Shown here piece after piece: positions 1 to 5,971 of a stretch of 25,970 bases of DNA; the first letter of the stretch is position 1, and the number at the start of each line of letters is the position of its first letter. The stretch lies in contig JBOHNS010000032.1 of assembly GCA_050730835.1 (NCBI GenBank), positions 1 through 25,970 of the forward strand, in the 5' to 3' direction. This DNA comes from JBOHNS01 sp050730835 (lineage in GTDB: Bacteria > Patescibacteriota > Saccharimonadia > Saccharimonadales > UBA4665). The position numbers and the translations under genes were made by a program. The notes under the pieces were generated by a model that saw only the letters and a program-made list of their open reading frames with translations, ran no database searches and was not told the DNA's origin.

Positions 1-72
1 GCTTTCGACTGTTACGATGATGGTTTTATCGGGTTTGTCGGAGCTGACAACACCAGTTAAGGTTCGCGCCAT
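1..72 (-). CDS. rpsQ: 30S ribosomal protein S17, N-terminal 24 codons (runs off left edge)
   Basis: Primary 16S rRNA-binding protein of the 30S subunit. The 24 visible residues begin MARTLTGVVSSDKPDKTI, which matches the conserved S17 start (R-x-L-x-G-x-V-x-S-x-K-x-x-K-T). The position directly after rpmC is the standard S10-operon order. The ATG overlaps the stop of the upstream bridging frame as TAATG, and the GGGAG ribosome-binding site lies 8 nt before it, inside the last codons of that frame. The rest of the gene is outside the window. Confidence 0.93.
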   Translation of the reverse strand, partial: MARTLTGVVSSDKPDKTIIVTVES

Positions 73-230
73 TACAAGCTCCCTGCGGTGGCATTGACCA
101 TTGACCATTGACCATTGACCATTTTTAGCCAAAAGCTGTTAGCTTTTGAAAAAATTATTTTTTTGAAAAATGAAAAATAGGAAACAAACGGGAAATGGGA
201 AACGGGAAATGGGAAATTGAAGCTCGGCAT
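72..230 (-). CDS. bridging ORF rpmC-rpsQ, 52 codons (repeat family A)
   Basis: Unannotated small reading frame that fills the whole rpmC-rpsQ gap. Its ATG overlaps the rpmC stop (TAATG at 232-228) and its TAA overlaps the rpsQ ATG (TAATG at 74-70). Checked codon by codon: no internal stop. The N-terminal half is rich in Phe, Pro and Ser (MPSFNFPFPVSHFPF), followed by FFKKIIFSKANSFW and then the heptapeptide MVNGQWS, restarting once, and a NATAGSL end. The GGG-AGC codons for Gly-Ser form the rpsQ Shine-Dalgarno. The same C-terminal half recurs in the bridges before rplP and rplV. I recognise no protein family. Whether the peptide matters, or only the act of translation, cannot be told from sequence. 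Confidence 0.6.
   Translation of the reverse strand: MPSFNFPFPVSHFPFVSYFSFFKKIIFSKANSFWLKMVNGQWSMVNATAGSL
92..219. repeat. heptad inverted-repeat element A1 (rpmC-rpsQ gap)
   Basis: Left arm 92-122 is CAT followed by four perfect TGACCAT units (plus strand). Right arm about 190-218 is a GGGAAAT/GGGAAAC heptad series able to pair with it imperfectly. Between them, 130-148 is a near-palindrome (CAAAAGCTGTTAGCTTTTG). Confidence 0.85.
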
Positions 231-430
231 TAGTTTGTCTCCTTGAATAATTGTTCGCCGAGGACTGTTAAAACGCGCGCCAGATCTTTGCGTTTGGCTT
301 TGGCGACGTGGACGTTGTCGATTTCGCCGAGGTGCAGACGGCGGCGGGTTTCGGCGATTTCTTGACGCAGCCGAGTTGCTTCTTTGGCCAAATCGGCGGT
401 AGATTGTTTGCGAATATCTGCTAATTTCAT
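230..430 (-). CDS. rpmC: 50S ribosomal protein L29
   Basis: Small protein of the 50S subunit near the polypeptide exit tunnel. The product is 66 residues, the usual L29 length, almost entirely helical and charged: MKLADIRKQSTADLAKEATR at the start, then the characteristic L-R-x-E and R-R-x-x-x-A-R-V-x-T-V-L signature near the end. An AGGA ribosome-binding site lies 8-10 nt before the ATG. It follows rplP by 20 nt, the only ordinary short non-repeat gap in this part of the operon. Its TAA overlaps the ATG of the bridging frame that leads to rpsQ. Confidence 0.96.
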   Translation of the reverse strand: MKLADIRKQSTADLAKEATRLRQEIAETRRRLHLGEIDNVHVAKAKRKDLARVLTVLGEQLFKETN

Positions 431-450
431 GACTTATTATCCTAAAAATT

Positions 451-858
451 TTAACTATCCTCGCGTCTTAAAAAATGGGTTTTGACGGGTAATTTTTGGG
501 CCGCCAGGCGCATGGCTTCGCGGGCGACTTCTTCGCTGACACCTTGCATTTCGAACAAAATTGTGCCCGGGCGAACTTTGGCGGCGAAATATTCCGGGCT
601 GCCTTTGCCGCTGCCCATTTTGACGTCCAGGGGTTTTTTGGTAACTGGCGTGTGCGGGAAAACGCGAATCCAGATTTTGCCGCCGCGTTTAATGGAGCGT
701 GTCATGGCTTGACGGGCGGATTCGATTTGGCGCGCGCTCAGGCGTTCTTGGCCTTGGGCCTGCAGCGCGAATTCGCCGTAAGCGATGTAATTGCCGCTGG
801 TGGCCACGCCGCGAATCCGGCCCTTGCGGACCTTGCGGTATTTGGTGCGTTTGGGCAT
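451..858 (-). CDS. rplP: 50S ribosomal protein L16
   Basis: Binds 23S rRNA near the A-site and the peptidyl-transferase centre. The product is 135 residues (family about 136), beginning MPKRTKYRKVRKGRIRG; the motifs GxxFALQA, RKGGKIWIRVFP-like (KRGGKIWIRVFPHTP), GSGKGSPEYFAAKV and GTILFEMQGV are all present. The start at 858 is chosen because it gives the conserved MPK N-terminus and overlaps the stop of the upstream bridging frame (TAATG). A longer in-frame start further upstream merely reads the heptad repeat in a third frame and is not used here. Followed by rpmC. Confidence 0.96.
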   Translation of the reverse strand: MPKRTKYRKVRKGRIRGVATSGNYIAYGEFALQAQGQERLSARQIESARQAMTRSIKRGGKIWIRVFPHTPVTKKPLDVKMGSGKGSPEYFAAKVRPGTILFEMQGVSEEVAREAMRLAAQKLPVKTHFLRREDS

Positions 859-1016
859 TAACACGATAGGCTCCCTGCGGTCGCATTGACCATTTGCCAT
901 TGACCATTGACCATATTTTTCCAAAAGCTGTCAGCTTTTGCAGCATTTATTTTATTGAAAAATGAAAAATGACAAATAATTGGTAAATGGTAATTGGTAA
1001 ATGACAAATGAATCAC
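858..1016 (-). CDS. bridging ORF rpsC-rplP, 52 codons, GTG start (repeat family A)
   Basis: Fills the rpsC-rplP gap exactly. The GTG at 1016 overlaps the rpsC TGA as GTGA, and the TAA at 860-858 overlaps the rplP ATG as TAATG. Checked base by base; no internal stop. The predicted peptide runs VIHLSFTNYHLPIICHFSFF, then NKINAAKADSFW, then MVNGQWQMVNATAGSLSC. It has the same length (52) as the rpmC-rpsQ and rpsS-rplV bridges and shares with the latter IHLSF near the start and FNKIN-x-AKADSFW in the middle. The GGGAG near its end is the rplP ribosome-binding site. No known family. Confidence 0.6.
   Translation of the reverse strand: MIHLSFTNYHLPIICHFSFFNKINAAKADSFWKNMVNGQWQMVNATAGSLSC
884..1010. 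repeat. heptad inverted-repeat element A2 (rpsC-rplP gap)
   Basis: Left arm 884-914 is CAT, TGACCAT, TTGCCAT, TGACCAT, TGACCAT. Right arm 978-1010 is an ATTGGTA/AATGGTA heptad series, complementary to the left arm at roughly four positions in five. The centre carries the perfect palindrome CAAAAGCTGTCAGCTTTTG at 922-940 (9-bp arms around one base). Confidence 0.85.
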
Positions 1017-1642
1017 GAGGCTTCTCCTTTGTGAATCCAAACTTTGACACCGATAATGCCGGCCGGCGTTTGGGCTGGCACCGAGGCGAAATCAATGTCG
1101 GCTCTGAGTGTGTGCAGTGGCACGCTGCCCTCGACTTGCTTTTCGCGGCGGCTCATTTCGGCGCCGTTCAAGCGGCCGGCAACCTCGATGCGAATGCCTT
1201 TGGCGCCGGCGCGCATGGTGGCCGCACTGGCCGATTTGATGGCGCGGCGGAATGACATGCGCCGTTCCAACTGGTGGGCGATGTTTTCGGCAACCAGCTT
1301 GGCGTACAGATCAGACTTTTTGACTTCTTCGATATTGACTCGCGCGGCCACGCCGTAAATTTTCTCGATATCGGTTTTTAATTCCTGAGCGCCCTGGCCG
1401 CCGCGGCCGATGACGACGCCGGCTTTGGCGGTCGCGATCGTTACCACGATTTGATTGGGCGAATGTTCAATATCGACTTTGTTAATTGCGGCTCGCGAGC
1501 CTAATTTTGTGTCGATGAGGTTGCGAACTTTCAAATCACTAGCCAAATATTTGGCGTAATCGCGCTTATTGACGAACCATTTGCTGCGCCAGTTTTTGTT
1601 GAGCGGCAGGCGCATGCTGATGGGATTGACTTTTTGACCCAT
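1013..1642 (-). CDS. rpsC: 30S ribosomal protein S3
   Basis: Part of the mRNA entry tunnel of the 30S subunit, with helicase activity in characterised species. The product is 209 residues and begins MGQKVNPISMRLPLN, the universal S3 start. A type II KH domain is seen with the GRGG loop in VVIGRGGQG (about residues 70-80), and the C-terminal domain has GAKGIRIEVAGRLNGAEMSR and GIIGVKVWI. The start at 1642 is chosen over a start 12 codons upstream because it gives the family N-terminus and has GGAG 10 nt before it. It also overlaps the stop of the preceding bridging frame (TGATG). Its own TGA overlaps the GTG of the next bridge. Confidence 0.96.
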   Translation of the reverse strand: MGQKVNPISMRLPLNKNWRSKWFVNKRDYAKYLASDLKVRNLIDTKLGSRAAINKVDIEHSPNQIVVTIATAKAGVVIGRGGQGAQELKTDIEKIYGVAARVNIEEVKKSDLYAKLVAENIAHQLERRMSFRRAIKSASAATMRAGAKGIRIEVAGRLNGAEMSRREKQVEGSVPLHTLRADIDFASVPAQTPAGIIGVKVWIHKGEAS

Positions 1643-1776
1643 CAGGCAAAACTCCGTTCTGCAGGTAGCAGGTAGCAAATAGCAAGTAGCAGATTAGCTT
1701 CGTCGGCTGCTGGTCTGCTACCTGATATCTGATAAATTTCTGTTACCTGAAATTTGTTACCTGCTAAATATTTCAT
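1642..1776 (-). CDS. bridging ORF rplV-rpsC, 44 codons (repeat family B)
   Basis: Fills the rplV-rpsC gap. Its ATG overlaps the rplV stop as ATGA, and its TGA overlaps the rpsC ATG as TGATG. Verified codon by codon. The predicted peptide begins MKYLAGNKFQVTEIYQISGS and ends LLLAICYLLPAERSFA. The segment QVTEIYQISGSR resembles QVAEIEQISGSR in the rpsL-rpsG bridge, and LLLAICYLL recurs in the rpoC-rpsL bridge. The GGAG used by rpsC lies within the Glu-Arg-Ser codons. The hydrophobic LLLAICYLL could be membrane-seeking, but it is also simply what the TTGCTAC heptad encodes. Confidence 0.58.
   Translation of the reverse strand: MKYLAGNKFQVTEIYQISGSRPAADEANLLLAICYLLPAERSFA
1659..1764. repeat. heptad inverted-repeat element B1 (rplV-rpsC gap)
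   Basis: Left arm 1659-1692 is a run of GTAGCAG/GTAGCAA/ATAGCAA heptads. Right arm 1715-1764 is the degenerate complement (CTGCTACCTGATATCTG then TGTTACCTG units). Together they form a long imperfect stem around about 22 nt. Confidence 0.83.
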
Positions 1777-2165
1777 GCTTTTTTATCCTTAGTTGCGGCT
1801 ATAGTTTTAGCGGCGGGTTTTTTGGGCTGGCGGCGTTCGCCGTCGACAACGACGCGAATGTGCGACGTGCGATGCATGTACGGATGCGCCATGCCGCGCG
1901 AAACTGGGCGGAAACGCTTGGAGCGCGGACCGGGCGTGACGAAAATTTCAGTAATTTGCAGCGAGTCGGGCTTATAATTGTGATTATAATCGGCGTTGGC
2001 GCGGACGCTTTGGATGGTTTTAGCAACAGCCACAGCAGAGCGACGCGGCGTATGCTGCAAAATTGTTAGGGCGTCGGCCACGCTGCGACCGCGTACCAGC
2101 ACCACGACTTCACCGACTTTGCGCGGGCTGATGGCGACGCCTTTGGCGATGGCCTGAACGGACAT
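1773..2165 (-). CDS. rplV: 50S ribosomal protein L22
   Basis: Lines the nascent-peptide exit tunnel of the 50S subunit. The product is 130 residues from the ATG at 2165: MSVQAIAKGVAISPRKVGEV (the conserved S-P-R-K), A-V-A-V-A-K-T-I-x-S-x-x-A-N-A, and the tunnel-loop segment RFRPVSRGMAHPYMHRTSHIRVVV. A Lys/Ala-rich tail (PKKPAAKTIAATKDKKA) extends past the usual end. The start is fixed by the family N-terminus, a GGGAG ribosome-binding site and the TAATG overlap with the upstream bridge. An in-frame 20-residue extension through the heptad repeat is possible but not supported. The stop (TGA) overlaps the ATG of the bridge to rpsC. Confidence 0.95.
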   Translation of the reverse strand: MSVQAIAKGVAISPRKVGEVVVLVRGRSVADALTILQHTPRRSAVAVAKTIQSVRANADYNHNYKPDSLQITEIFVTPGPRSKRFRPVSRGMAHPYMHRTSHIRVVVDGERRQPKKPAAKTIAATKDKKA

Positions 2166-2323
2166 TAGAAACTCCCTTCGGTCGCATTGACCATTGACCA
2201 TTGACCATTGACCATTTTCGGCCAAAAGCTGTCAGCTTTCGCAGAATTTATTTTATTGAAAATTGTGAAATGATCAATAAACGTCAATTGAAAATTGTGA
2301 AATGATAAATGAATCCTGTACAT
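2165..2323 (-). CDS. bridging ORF rpsS-rplV, 52 codons (repeat family A)
   Basis: Fills the rpsS-rplV gap. Its ATG overlaps the rpsS stop (TGATG) and its TAA overlaps the rplV ATG (TAATG). Verified base by base. The predicted peptide runs MYRIHLSFHNFQLTF, then FNKINSAKADSFW, MVNGQWSMVN and a final ATEGSF. It is the closest relative of the rpsC-rplP bridge. One alanine codon differs silently (GCA/GCG) and a neighbouring codon changes Ala to Ser, so the two copies alone do not decide between peptide and nucleotide selection. Confidence 0.6.
   Translation of the reverse strand: MYRIHLSFHNFQLTFIDHFTIFNKINSAKADSFWPKMVNGQWSMVNATEGSF
2185..2311. repeat. heptad inverted-repeat element A3 (rpsS-rplV gap)
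   Basis: Left arm 2185-2215 is CAT plus four perfect TGACCAT units. A palindrome with one mismatch lies at 2223-2241. The right side contains an exact 20-bp direct repeat, ATTGAAAATTGTGAAATGAT, at 2255-2274 and 2287-2306. Confidence 0.85.
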
Positions 2324-2598
2324 CACTTGGCCGCCTTTGCCAATTTGCCGCCGTGCGAGCGGAATTTACGCGTTGGGCTGAATTCGCCGAGCTTGTGGCC
2401 AACCATGTTTTCACTAACAAAAACCGGCACATGGACTTTGCCGTTGTGCACGGCAAAAGTCCGGCCGACAAATTCCGGCGCAATTGTCGAGGCCCGCGCC
2501 CAAGTTTTGATAATGGTGCGGTCTTCAGCTGCCAGGGCTGCCACCTTTTTGGCTAGCTTGGGGTCGATAAATGGTCCTTTTTTCAGCGATCGGCTCAC
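2323..2598 (-). CDS. rpsS: 30S ribosomal protein S19
   Basis: Binds the head of 16S rRNA with S13. The product is 91 residues (family about 92), starting MSRSLKKGPFIDPKLAKKV, with IKTWARASTIAPEFVGRTFAVHNGK and the end motif GEFSPTRKFRSHGG, all diagnostic of S19. The start codon is GTG (2598-2596), forced by the conserved SRSLKKGPF start. It overlaps the TGA of the upstream bridging frame as GTGA. An ACGGGAG ribosome-binding site is 8 nt upstream. The stop TGA overlaps the ATG of the next bridge as TGATG. Confidence 0.96.
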   Translation of the reverse strand: MSRSLKKGPFIDPKLAKKVAALAAEDRTIIKTWARASTIAPEFVGRTFAVHNGKVHVPVFVSENMVGHKLGEFSPTRKFRSHGGKLAKAAK

Positions 2599-2747
2599 AG
2601 GACGCTCCCGTTGGTCGCTTCATTTTCCATTGACCATTGACTATTGACCATTTTTGGAATGGACTTTGTCCGTAATAATCTATAAATAACTGCAGAAATG
2701 GGAAATGGGAATTGGGAATTGGGAATTGAAAAATTATTATAATTCAT
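2595..2747 (-). CDS. bridging ORF rplB-rpsS, 50 codons (repeat family A, diverged)
   Basis: Begins 2 nt after the rplB TAA, with its own AGAGGA ribosome-binding site in the end of rplB, and ends in a TGA that overlaps the GTG start of rpsS (GTGA). Verified base by base. The predicted peptide runs MNYNNFSIPNSQFPFPISAV, then a basic IYRLLRTKSIPK, then MVNSQWSMENEATNGSVL. It keeps the family A heptapeptide but replaces the middle palindrome segment with a different short hairpin (GGACTTTGTCC at 2661-2671). The rpsS Shine-Dalgarno is embedded in the Asn-Gly-Ser codons. Confidence 0.58.
   Translation of the reverse strand: MNYNNFSIPNSQFPFPISAVIYRLLRTKSIPKMVNSQWSMENEATNGSVL
2621..2730. repeat. heptad inverted-repeat element A4 (rplB-rpsS gap)
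   Basis: Left arm 2621-2651: CAT, TTTCCAT, TGACCAT, TGACTAT, TGACCAT. Right arm 2696-2730: AAATGGG, AAATGGG, AATTGGG, AATTGGG, AATTGA, a clear 7-bp period that can pair with the left arm. Confidence 0.83.
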
Positions 2748-2749
2748 AA

Positions 2750-3586
2750 TTATTTCCTCTTGGCCGCGTGGCGGCTTCTGACTATATATTTGGTGGTCGA
2801 TTTGCGGCGGCGGGTTTTGTAGCCGAGGGTTTTTTGACCCCACGGCGTGCGCGGATCTTTGCCCATGCCGTGGCGGCCACCATCGCCGCCGCCGTGCGGA
2901 TGGTCGGCAGCGTTCATGACGACGCCGCGGACGGTTGGACGGATACCTTTATGGCGCGAGCGGCCGGCTTTGCCGAGCTTGATGTTCTGGTGCTGCTCGT
3001 TGCCAATTACTCCGATACTAGCAGTGCACTGCACATTTACCAAGCGAATTTCGCCGCTCGGCAAGCGCACCTGGGCATTGGCGCTTTCTTTGGCAACAAG
3101 CTGGGCGCTATTGCCGGCGCTGCGCACCATTTGCGCGCCGCGGCCGGGCTGGAGTTCAATGGCGTGGATCAGGCTGCCGACGGGAATTGATTGCAGCGGC
3201 AAGCGGTTGCCGGTTTCGATGGCGGCCGATTTATCTGATGCAATCTTTTGGCCGACGCGCATGCCGTTGGCGGCCAAAATGTAGTGATAATTACCGGCTT
3301 CGTCTTTCAACCGCGCCAATCGCGCCGAGCGGTTGGGGTCGTATTCGATGTGTTCGATGACAGCGCTTGTGCCAGCCGCTAGATTAAAATCGACCAGCCG
3401 ATAAAATTTGCGCGCGCCGCCGCCCTGATGGCGCGTGGTGATGCGGCCTTGATTGTTGCGACCGCTGCCGCGTTTTTCGGCAACTACTAATGAACGAACC
3501 GGCTTTTTGCTCGTAATATCACTGAAATCCTGGCTAGTCATGCCGCGACGCGCCGGCGAGGTCGGGTTGTAGGTTTTAATTGGCAT
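2750..3586 (-). CDS. rplB: 50S ribosomal protein L2
   Basis: Largest rRNA-binding protein of the 50S core, needed for subunit association and peptidyl transfer. The product is 278 residues (family about 275): MPIKTYNPTSPARRGMT start, GRNNQGRITTRHQGGGARKFYR, YDPNRSARLARL, and the C-terminal GVVMNAADHPHGGGDGG with the conserved histidine of the peptidyl-transferase region, then GKDPRTPWGQKTLGYKTRR. Its ATG directly abuts the rplW TAG with no gap, and GGAG lies 8 nt before it. It is followed 2 nt later by the bridging frame to rpsS. Confidence 0.97.
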   Translation of the reverse strand: MPIKTYNPTSPARRGMTSQDFSDITSKKPVRSLVVAEKRGSGRNNQGRITTRHQGGGARKFYRLVDFNLAAGTSAVIEHIEYDPNRSARLARLKDEAGNYHYILAANGMRVGQKIASDKSAAIETGNRLPLQSIPVGSLIHAIELQPGRGAQMVRSAGNSAQLVAKESANAQVRLPSGEIRLVNVQCTASIGVIGNEQHQNIKLGKAGRSRHKGIRPTVRGVVMNAADHPHGGGDGGRHGMGKDPRTPWGQKTLGYKTRRRKSTTKYIVRSRHAAKRK

Positions 3587-4042
3587 CTATTTGTCTCCTC
3601 CTCGGCTGCCGCTGCGGCGACTGGGTAAACGCAAGCCGCGGCGGGCTGGCTGGTCGTCTTTTTTGGCTGCTTTGGCGGCTTGCTTGTCCATGGCGGCTGA
3701 CATTTTTTCTTGTTTGGCCTCTGAGGCTTCGGCTTCTTTTTCGGCGGCTTCGAAAAACGGCAAGCTGTCGCCCTTTTTGAGCGTAACGTAGGCTTTTTTG
3801 AAATCGCTATTGCTGCCTCTTAGAACTACGCGACCTTTTTTACTAATCGTGCGCTTGGCTTTACCTTTGACTTTCATAATGGCCACTTTGTCGACGCTCA
3901 CCTTGAACTGATCGGCTACGCTTCTGGCTACAGTATGCTTGTTGACGTCTGTCGCTACATCAAAAACGTATACGTTCCTGGTTTGAGTTAGGCCGTAAGC
4001 TTTTTCGCTCATGCGCGGTTTTAGAACAAGGCTTTGGCTCAT
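3587..4042 (-). CDS. rplW: 50S ribosomal protein L23 with C-terminal extension
   Basis: Exit-tunnel protein that docks trigger factor and SRP in characterised bacteria. Residues 1 to about 93 form the L23 domain: LVLKPRMSEKAY, YVFDVATDVNKHTVARSVADQF, VAIMKVKGKAKR, KAYVTLKKGDSLPFFEA. About 55 further residues are Ala/Glu/Lys-rich and then strongly basic (QPARRGLRLPSRRSGSRGG), giving 151 residues against a usual 95-100. The ATG overlaps the rplD stop as TAATG; the TAG abuts the rplB ATG. The tail is likely disordered and rRNA-binding (inference). Confidence 0.94.
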   Translation of the reverse strand: MSQSLVLKPRMSEKAYGLTQTRNVYVFDVATDVNKHTVARSVADQFKVSVDKVAIMKVKGKAKRTISKKGRVVLRGSNSDFKKAYVTLKKGDSLPFFEAAEKEAEASEAKQEKMSAAMDKQAAKAAKKDDQPARRGLRLPSRRSGSRGGDK

Positions 4043-4680
4043 TAGTTTTTATCTCCGAGCCAGGTTTCTACGATTTTTTGGGCCGGAGCAGTCATAACGA
4101 TATGATCGGCATTCATAACATCAAAAACGTTCAAATAATTGGCTTGGACTAACTTGACGTTTGGCAAATTATTGGCTGCACGTACGAGTGCTTCGCTTTT
4201 ACTGTCGACCGCTAGAAGCACTTGGCCAGTAGCGCCGATTTTTGTCATGAATTTATGAAGTTCAGCGGTTTTGGCGGATTTTAGGGCTAGCGCCTCAACC
4301 ACGATAATTTTATTATCTTCCGTGGCTAGACTTAAGGCTTGGCAAATGGACTTGCGCTTGGCCTTTAGCGGCAATTGTTTGGAATAGTTTTCGACGCCGG
4401 TTGGGCCGAAGGCGACGCCGCCACCGCGCCAAATTGGGTTGCGGCTCGAGCCGAAGCGGGCGCGGCCAGTGCCCTTTTGGCGCCACGGCTTTTTGCCGCC
4501 GCCGCGGACCATGCCGCGAGCTTTGGTCTTGGCTAAGTTTTGCCGGCCATTGGCCAGATAATTAATGTAGGCCTGCTTTAATAATTCATGGTTCGTGGGT
4601 ACTTCGCCGAACACGGTTTTATCCAGCTTGGCGGACGACGTAGCTTTGGTGCCGGTTTTGGTATAGGTTGCAACAGCCAT
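4042..4680 (-). CDS. rplD: 50S ribosomal protein L4
   Basis: Lines the exit tunnel; in some bacteria it also represses the S10 operon. The product is 212 residues from the ATG at 4680: NHELLKQAYINYLANGRQNLAKTKARGMVRGGGKKPWRQKGTGRAR, RSSRNPIWRGGGVAFGP-like, LPLKAKRKSICQALS, LNVFDVMNADHIVMT. The ATG at 4680 is preferred over a TTG seven codons upstream because GGAGGGAG sits about 8-13 nt before it. It lies one base after the stop of the upstream bridge. Its TAA overlaps the rplW ATG. Confidence 0.95.
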   Translation of the reverse strand: MAVATYTKTGTKATSSAKLDKTVFGEVPTNHELLKQAYINYLANGRQNLAKTKARGMVRGGGKKPWRQKGTGRARFGSSRNPIWRGGGVAFGPTGVENYSKQLPLKAKRKSICQALSLATEDNKIIVVEALALKSAKTAELHKFMTKIGATGQVLLAVDSKSEALVRAANNLPNVKLVQANYLNVFDVMNADHIVMTAPAQKIVETWLGDKN

Positions 4681-4681
4681 C

Positions 4682-4798
4682 CTAAAAACTCCCTCCGGCA
4701 ATAGTTTTTAGTTGATAGCTTTTAGTTGATAGTTGAGTTGCAGCTGCTATAAACTTCAAACTACAAACTATAGACTGATGAAATGCGAAGCGTTTCAT
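4682..4798 (-). CDS. bridging ORF rplC-rplD, 38 codons (repeat family C)
   Basis: Fills the rplC-rplD gap. Its ATG overlaps the rplC TGA as ATGA; its TAG ends one base before the rplD ATG. Verified base by base. The predicted peptide is MKRFAFHQSIVCSLKFIAAA followed by TQLSTKSYQLKTIAGGSF. It shares no obvious sequence with family A or B bridges except the Gly-Ser-Phe end, which again encodes the GGAGGGAG ribosome-binding site. No known family. Confidence 0.55.
   Translation of the reverse strand: MKRFAFHQSIVCSLKFIAAATQLSTKSYQLKTIAGGSF
4701..4778. repeat. heptad inverted-repeat element C1 (rplC-rplD gap)
   Basis: Left arm 4701-4739 has alternating TTTTAGT and TGATAGC/TGATAGT heptads. Right arm 4748-4778 reads TATAAAC, TTCAAAC, TACAAAC, TATAGAC, the degenerate complement. 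The centre is the perfect palindrome GCAGCTGC (4739-4746). Confidence 0.8.
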
Positions 4799-5412
4799 GA
4801 CTTAGCTTCCTTAATCAATACAATGCCACGGTTCGGGCCTGGCACGGCACCGGTCACGGCTAGATATTTATTGTCCGGATCGACTAGGGCAATTTTCAGG
4901 TTGCGTGTGGTAACTTGGGTGTGGCCGAGTTGGCCGGCCATTTTTTTGCCCTTCAAGATGTGCTGGGGGTACATCGAACCGATGGAGCCGGGCTTGCGAG
5001 TGTTGCCTTTGCCGCCGTGGCTAACGCGCTGGCGGTGAAAATTATGGCGTTTGATGGTGCCGGCAAAGCCCTTGCCTTTGGACGTAGCCGTAGCGTGCAC
5101 GCGGTCGCCGACTTCAAAAACATCGGCTGCCAATTGCGCGCCGACTTTTAAATCCTCAGTTAATTGATTGACCCGGAATTCGCGGGCCAACTTGGGGCTG
5201 GCCTGGCTGGACTTATAATGTCCGGCCTGCGATTTGCCAAGCTTTTTGGTCGAGCCAAAACCAAGCTGCACGGCCTTGTAGCCATCGCGCTCGACGTCTT
5301 TTAGCTGAGTAATAACGTTCGGCTCAGCCGCCAATATGGTGACAGCCCGAACCGCACCATCATCCGCGATAGCGCTCGTCATGCCAATTTTGCGCGTAAT
5401 TAAAGCTTTCAT
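4795..5412 (-). CDS. rplC: 50S ribosomal protein L3
   Basis: Early 50S assembly protein near the peptidyl-transferase centre. The product is 205 residues: MKALITRKIGMTSAIADDGA, VGDRVHATATSKGKGFAGTIKRHNF, HGGKGNTRKPGSIGSMYPQHILKGKKMAG, and an end with LALVDPDN-like and GAVPGPNRGIVLIK segments, all typical of L3. A GGAG site lies 5 nt before the ATG. It is separated from rpsJ by 217 nt that hold a promoter and a leader hairpin, so it may head its own transcript. Its TGA overlaps the ATG of the bridge to rplD. Confidence 0.96.
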   Translation of the reverse strand: MKALITRKIGMTSAIADDGAVRAVTILAAEPNVITQLKDVERDGYKAVQLGFGSTKKLGKSQAGHYKSSQASPKLAREFRVNQLTEDLKVGAQLAADVFEVGDRVHATATSKGKGFAGTIKRHNFHRQRVSHGGKGNTRKPGSIGSMYPQHILKGKKMAGQLGHTQVTTRNLKIALVDPDNKYLAVTGAVPGPNRGIVLIKEAKS

Positions 5413-5442
5413 TTAGCTCCGTTAAATTTAAGTCATAGCTAT

Positions 5443-5503
5443 AAAAATACTTGGCAAAGGTAGTTTCCGTATCTGTTACATACAGACCCGCCTTTTGGCC
5501 AAG
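5443..5503 (-). promoter_or_regulatory. rplC leader stem-loop with U-rich tail (possible attenuator)
   Basis: On the minus strand, CTTGGCCAAAAGG (5503-5491) can pair with CCTTTGCCAAG (5460-5450) except for a small bulge. A smaller 5-bp hairpin, TCTGT/ACAGA (5486-5472), sits in the loop. The stem is followed at once by a run of five T (5447-5443). This is the shape of an attenuator or protein-binding leader ahead of rplC. The regulator, if any, is unknown; L4 autoregulation is the classical precedent but is only inference here. Confidence 0.4.
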
Positions 5504-5533
5504 CGTTTGTTGCAAGCCAATCTACCATAATAG

Positions 5534-5561
5534 ATTATCATTGATGAGCGACTACTGTCAA
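5534..5561 (-). promoter_or_regulatory. promoter for rplC and downstream S10 genes
   Basis: Perfect -35 TTGACA (5561-5556), 16-nt spacer, -10 GATAAT (5539-5534, 5 of 6). The predicted start is near 5527, giving a leader of about 115 nt that contains the stem-loop at 5443-5503. The 217-nt rpsJ-rplC gap (5413-5629) holds no heptad repeat and no bridging frame. Confidence 0.65.
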
Positions 5562-5629
5562 TATGTTGCAAATTCTACATGGTTACTAACCGTCATAGAG
5601 CTTACACTAAGTCCAAAATTATGTCAGGC

Positions 5630-5962
5630 CTACATTTTAATTTCGACATCACATCCCGCAGGCAAAGAAAGGTTCATTAGACTGTCGACGGTTTTGGGTG
5701 TGGGGTTGAAGACGTCGATTAGGCGTTTGTGAACGCGCATTTCGTATTGCTCACGGCCTTTTTTGTAGACATGCGGACTTTTGATGACGGTGTAGCTGGA
5801 ACGTTCGGTGGGCAGTGGAATTGGGCCAGCCAGCGTGGCGTTGGTGCGCAGCGCAGTGTCGATAATTTGTTTGGCGGCTTGATCGATAACTTTATGATCA
5901 TAGGCTTTCAGCCGAATCCGGACTCGTTGCTTGATTTCTGGTTTTTTGGCGGTGTCTGGCAT
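5630..5962 (-). CDS. rpsJ: 30S ribosomal protein S10
   Basis: 30S head protein, also the NusE antitermination factor in well-studied bacteria. The product is 110 residues (family about 102). It has a short extra N-terminus (MPDTAKKPEIKQ) before RVRIRLKAYDHKVIDQAAKQ, then GPIPLPTERSSYTVIKSPHVYKKGREQYEMRVHKRLIDV and an SLPAGCDVEIKM end. It lies 9 nt after tuf, so it is probably co-transcribed with tuf. Only a weak ribosome-binding site is seen. It is followed by a promoter, unlike most other junctions in this cluster. Confidence 0.96.
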   Translation of the reverse strand: MPDTAKKPEIKQRVRIRLKAYDHKVIDQAAKQIIDTALRTNATLAGPIPLPTERSSYTVIKSPHVYKKGREQYEMRVHKRLIDVFNPTPKTVDSLMNLSLPAGCDVEIKM

Positions 5963-5971
5963 AGTTTAAAT

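Noticed and set aside
92..122. CRISPR-like or phase-variable repeat
   Set aside because: Units of 7 bp without spacers are not CRISPR. Changing copy number would not turn genes on or off because no frame is closed, though copy number could affect spacing.
922..940. CAAAAGCTGTCAGCTTTTG as an intrinsic terminator
   Set aside because: It is A/T-rich, lacks a proper T run on the transcribed side, and lies inside translated gaps of an operon that must be read through.
1773..2225. N-terminal extensions of rplV, rplP and rpoC reading MAENGQWS-like residues through the heptads
   Set aside because: The heptads are open in every frame, so in-frame extension is automatic. Family alignments begin at the shorter starts, which have Shine-Dalgarno sites and stop-start overlaps.
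4681..4701. TTG start for rplD seven codons upstream
   Set aside because: It would overlap the bridging frame and place the strong GGAGGGAG inside the gene; the ATG at 4680 matches the family start.
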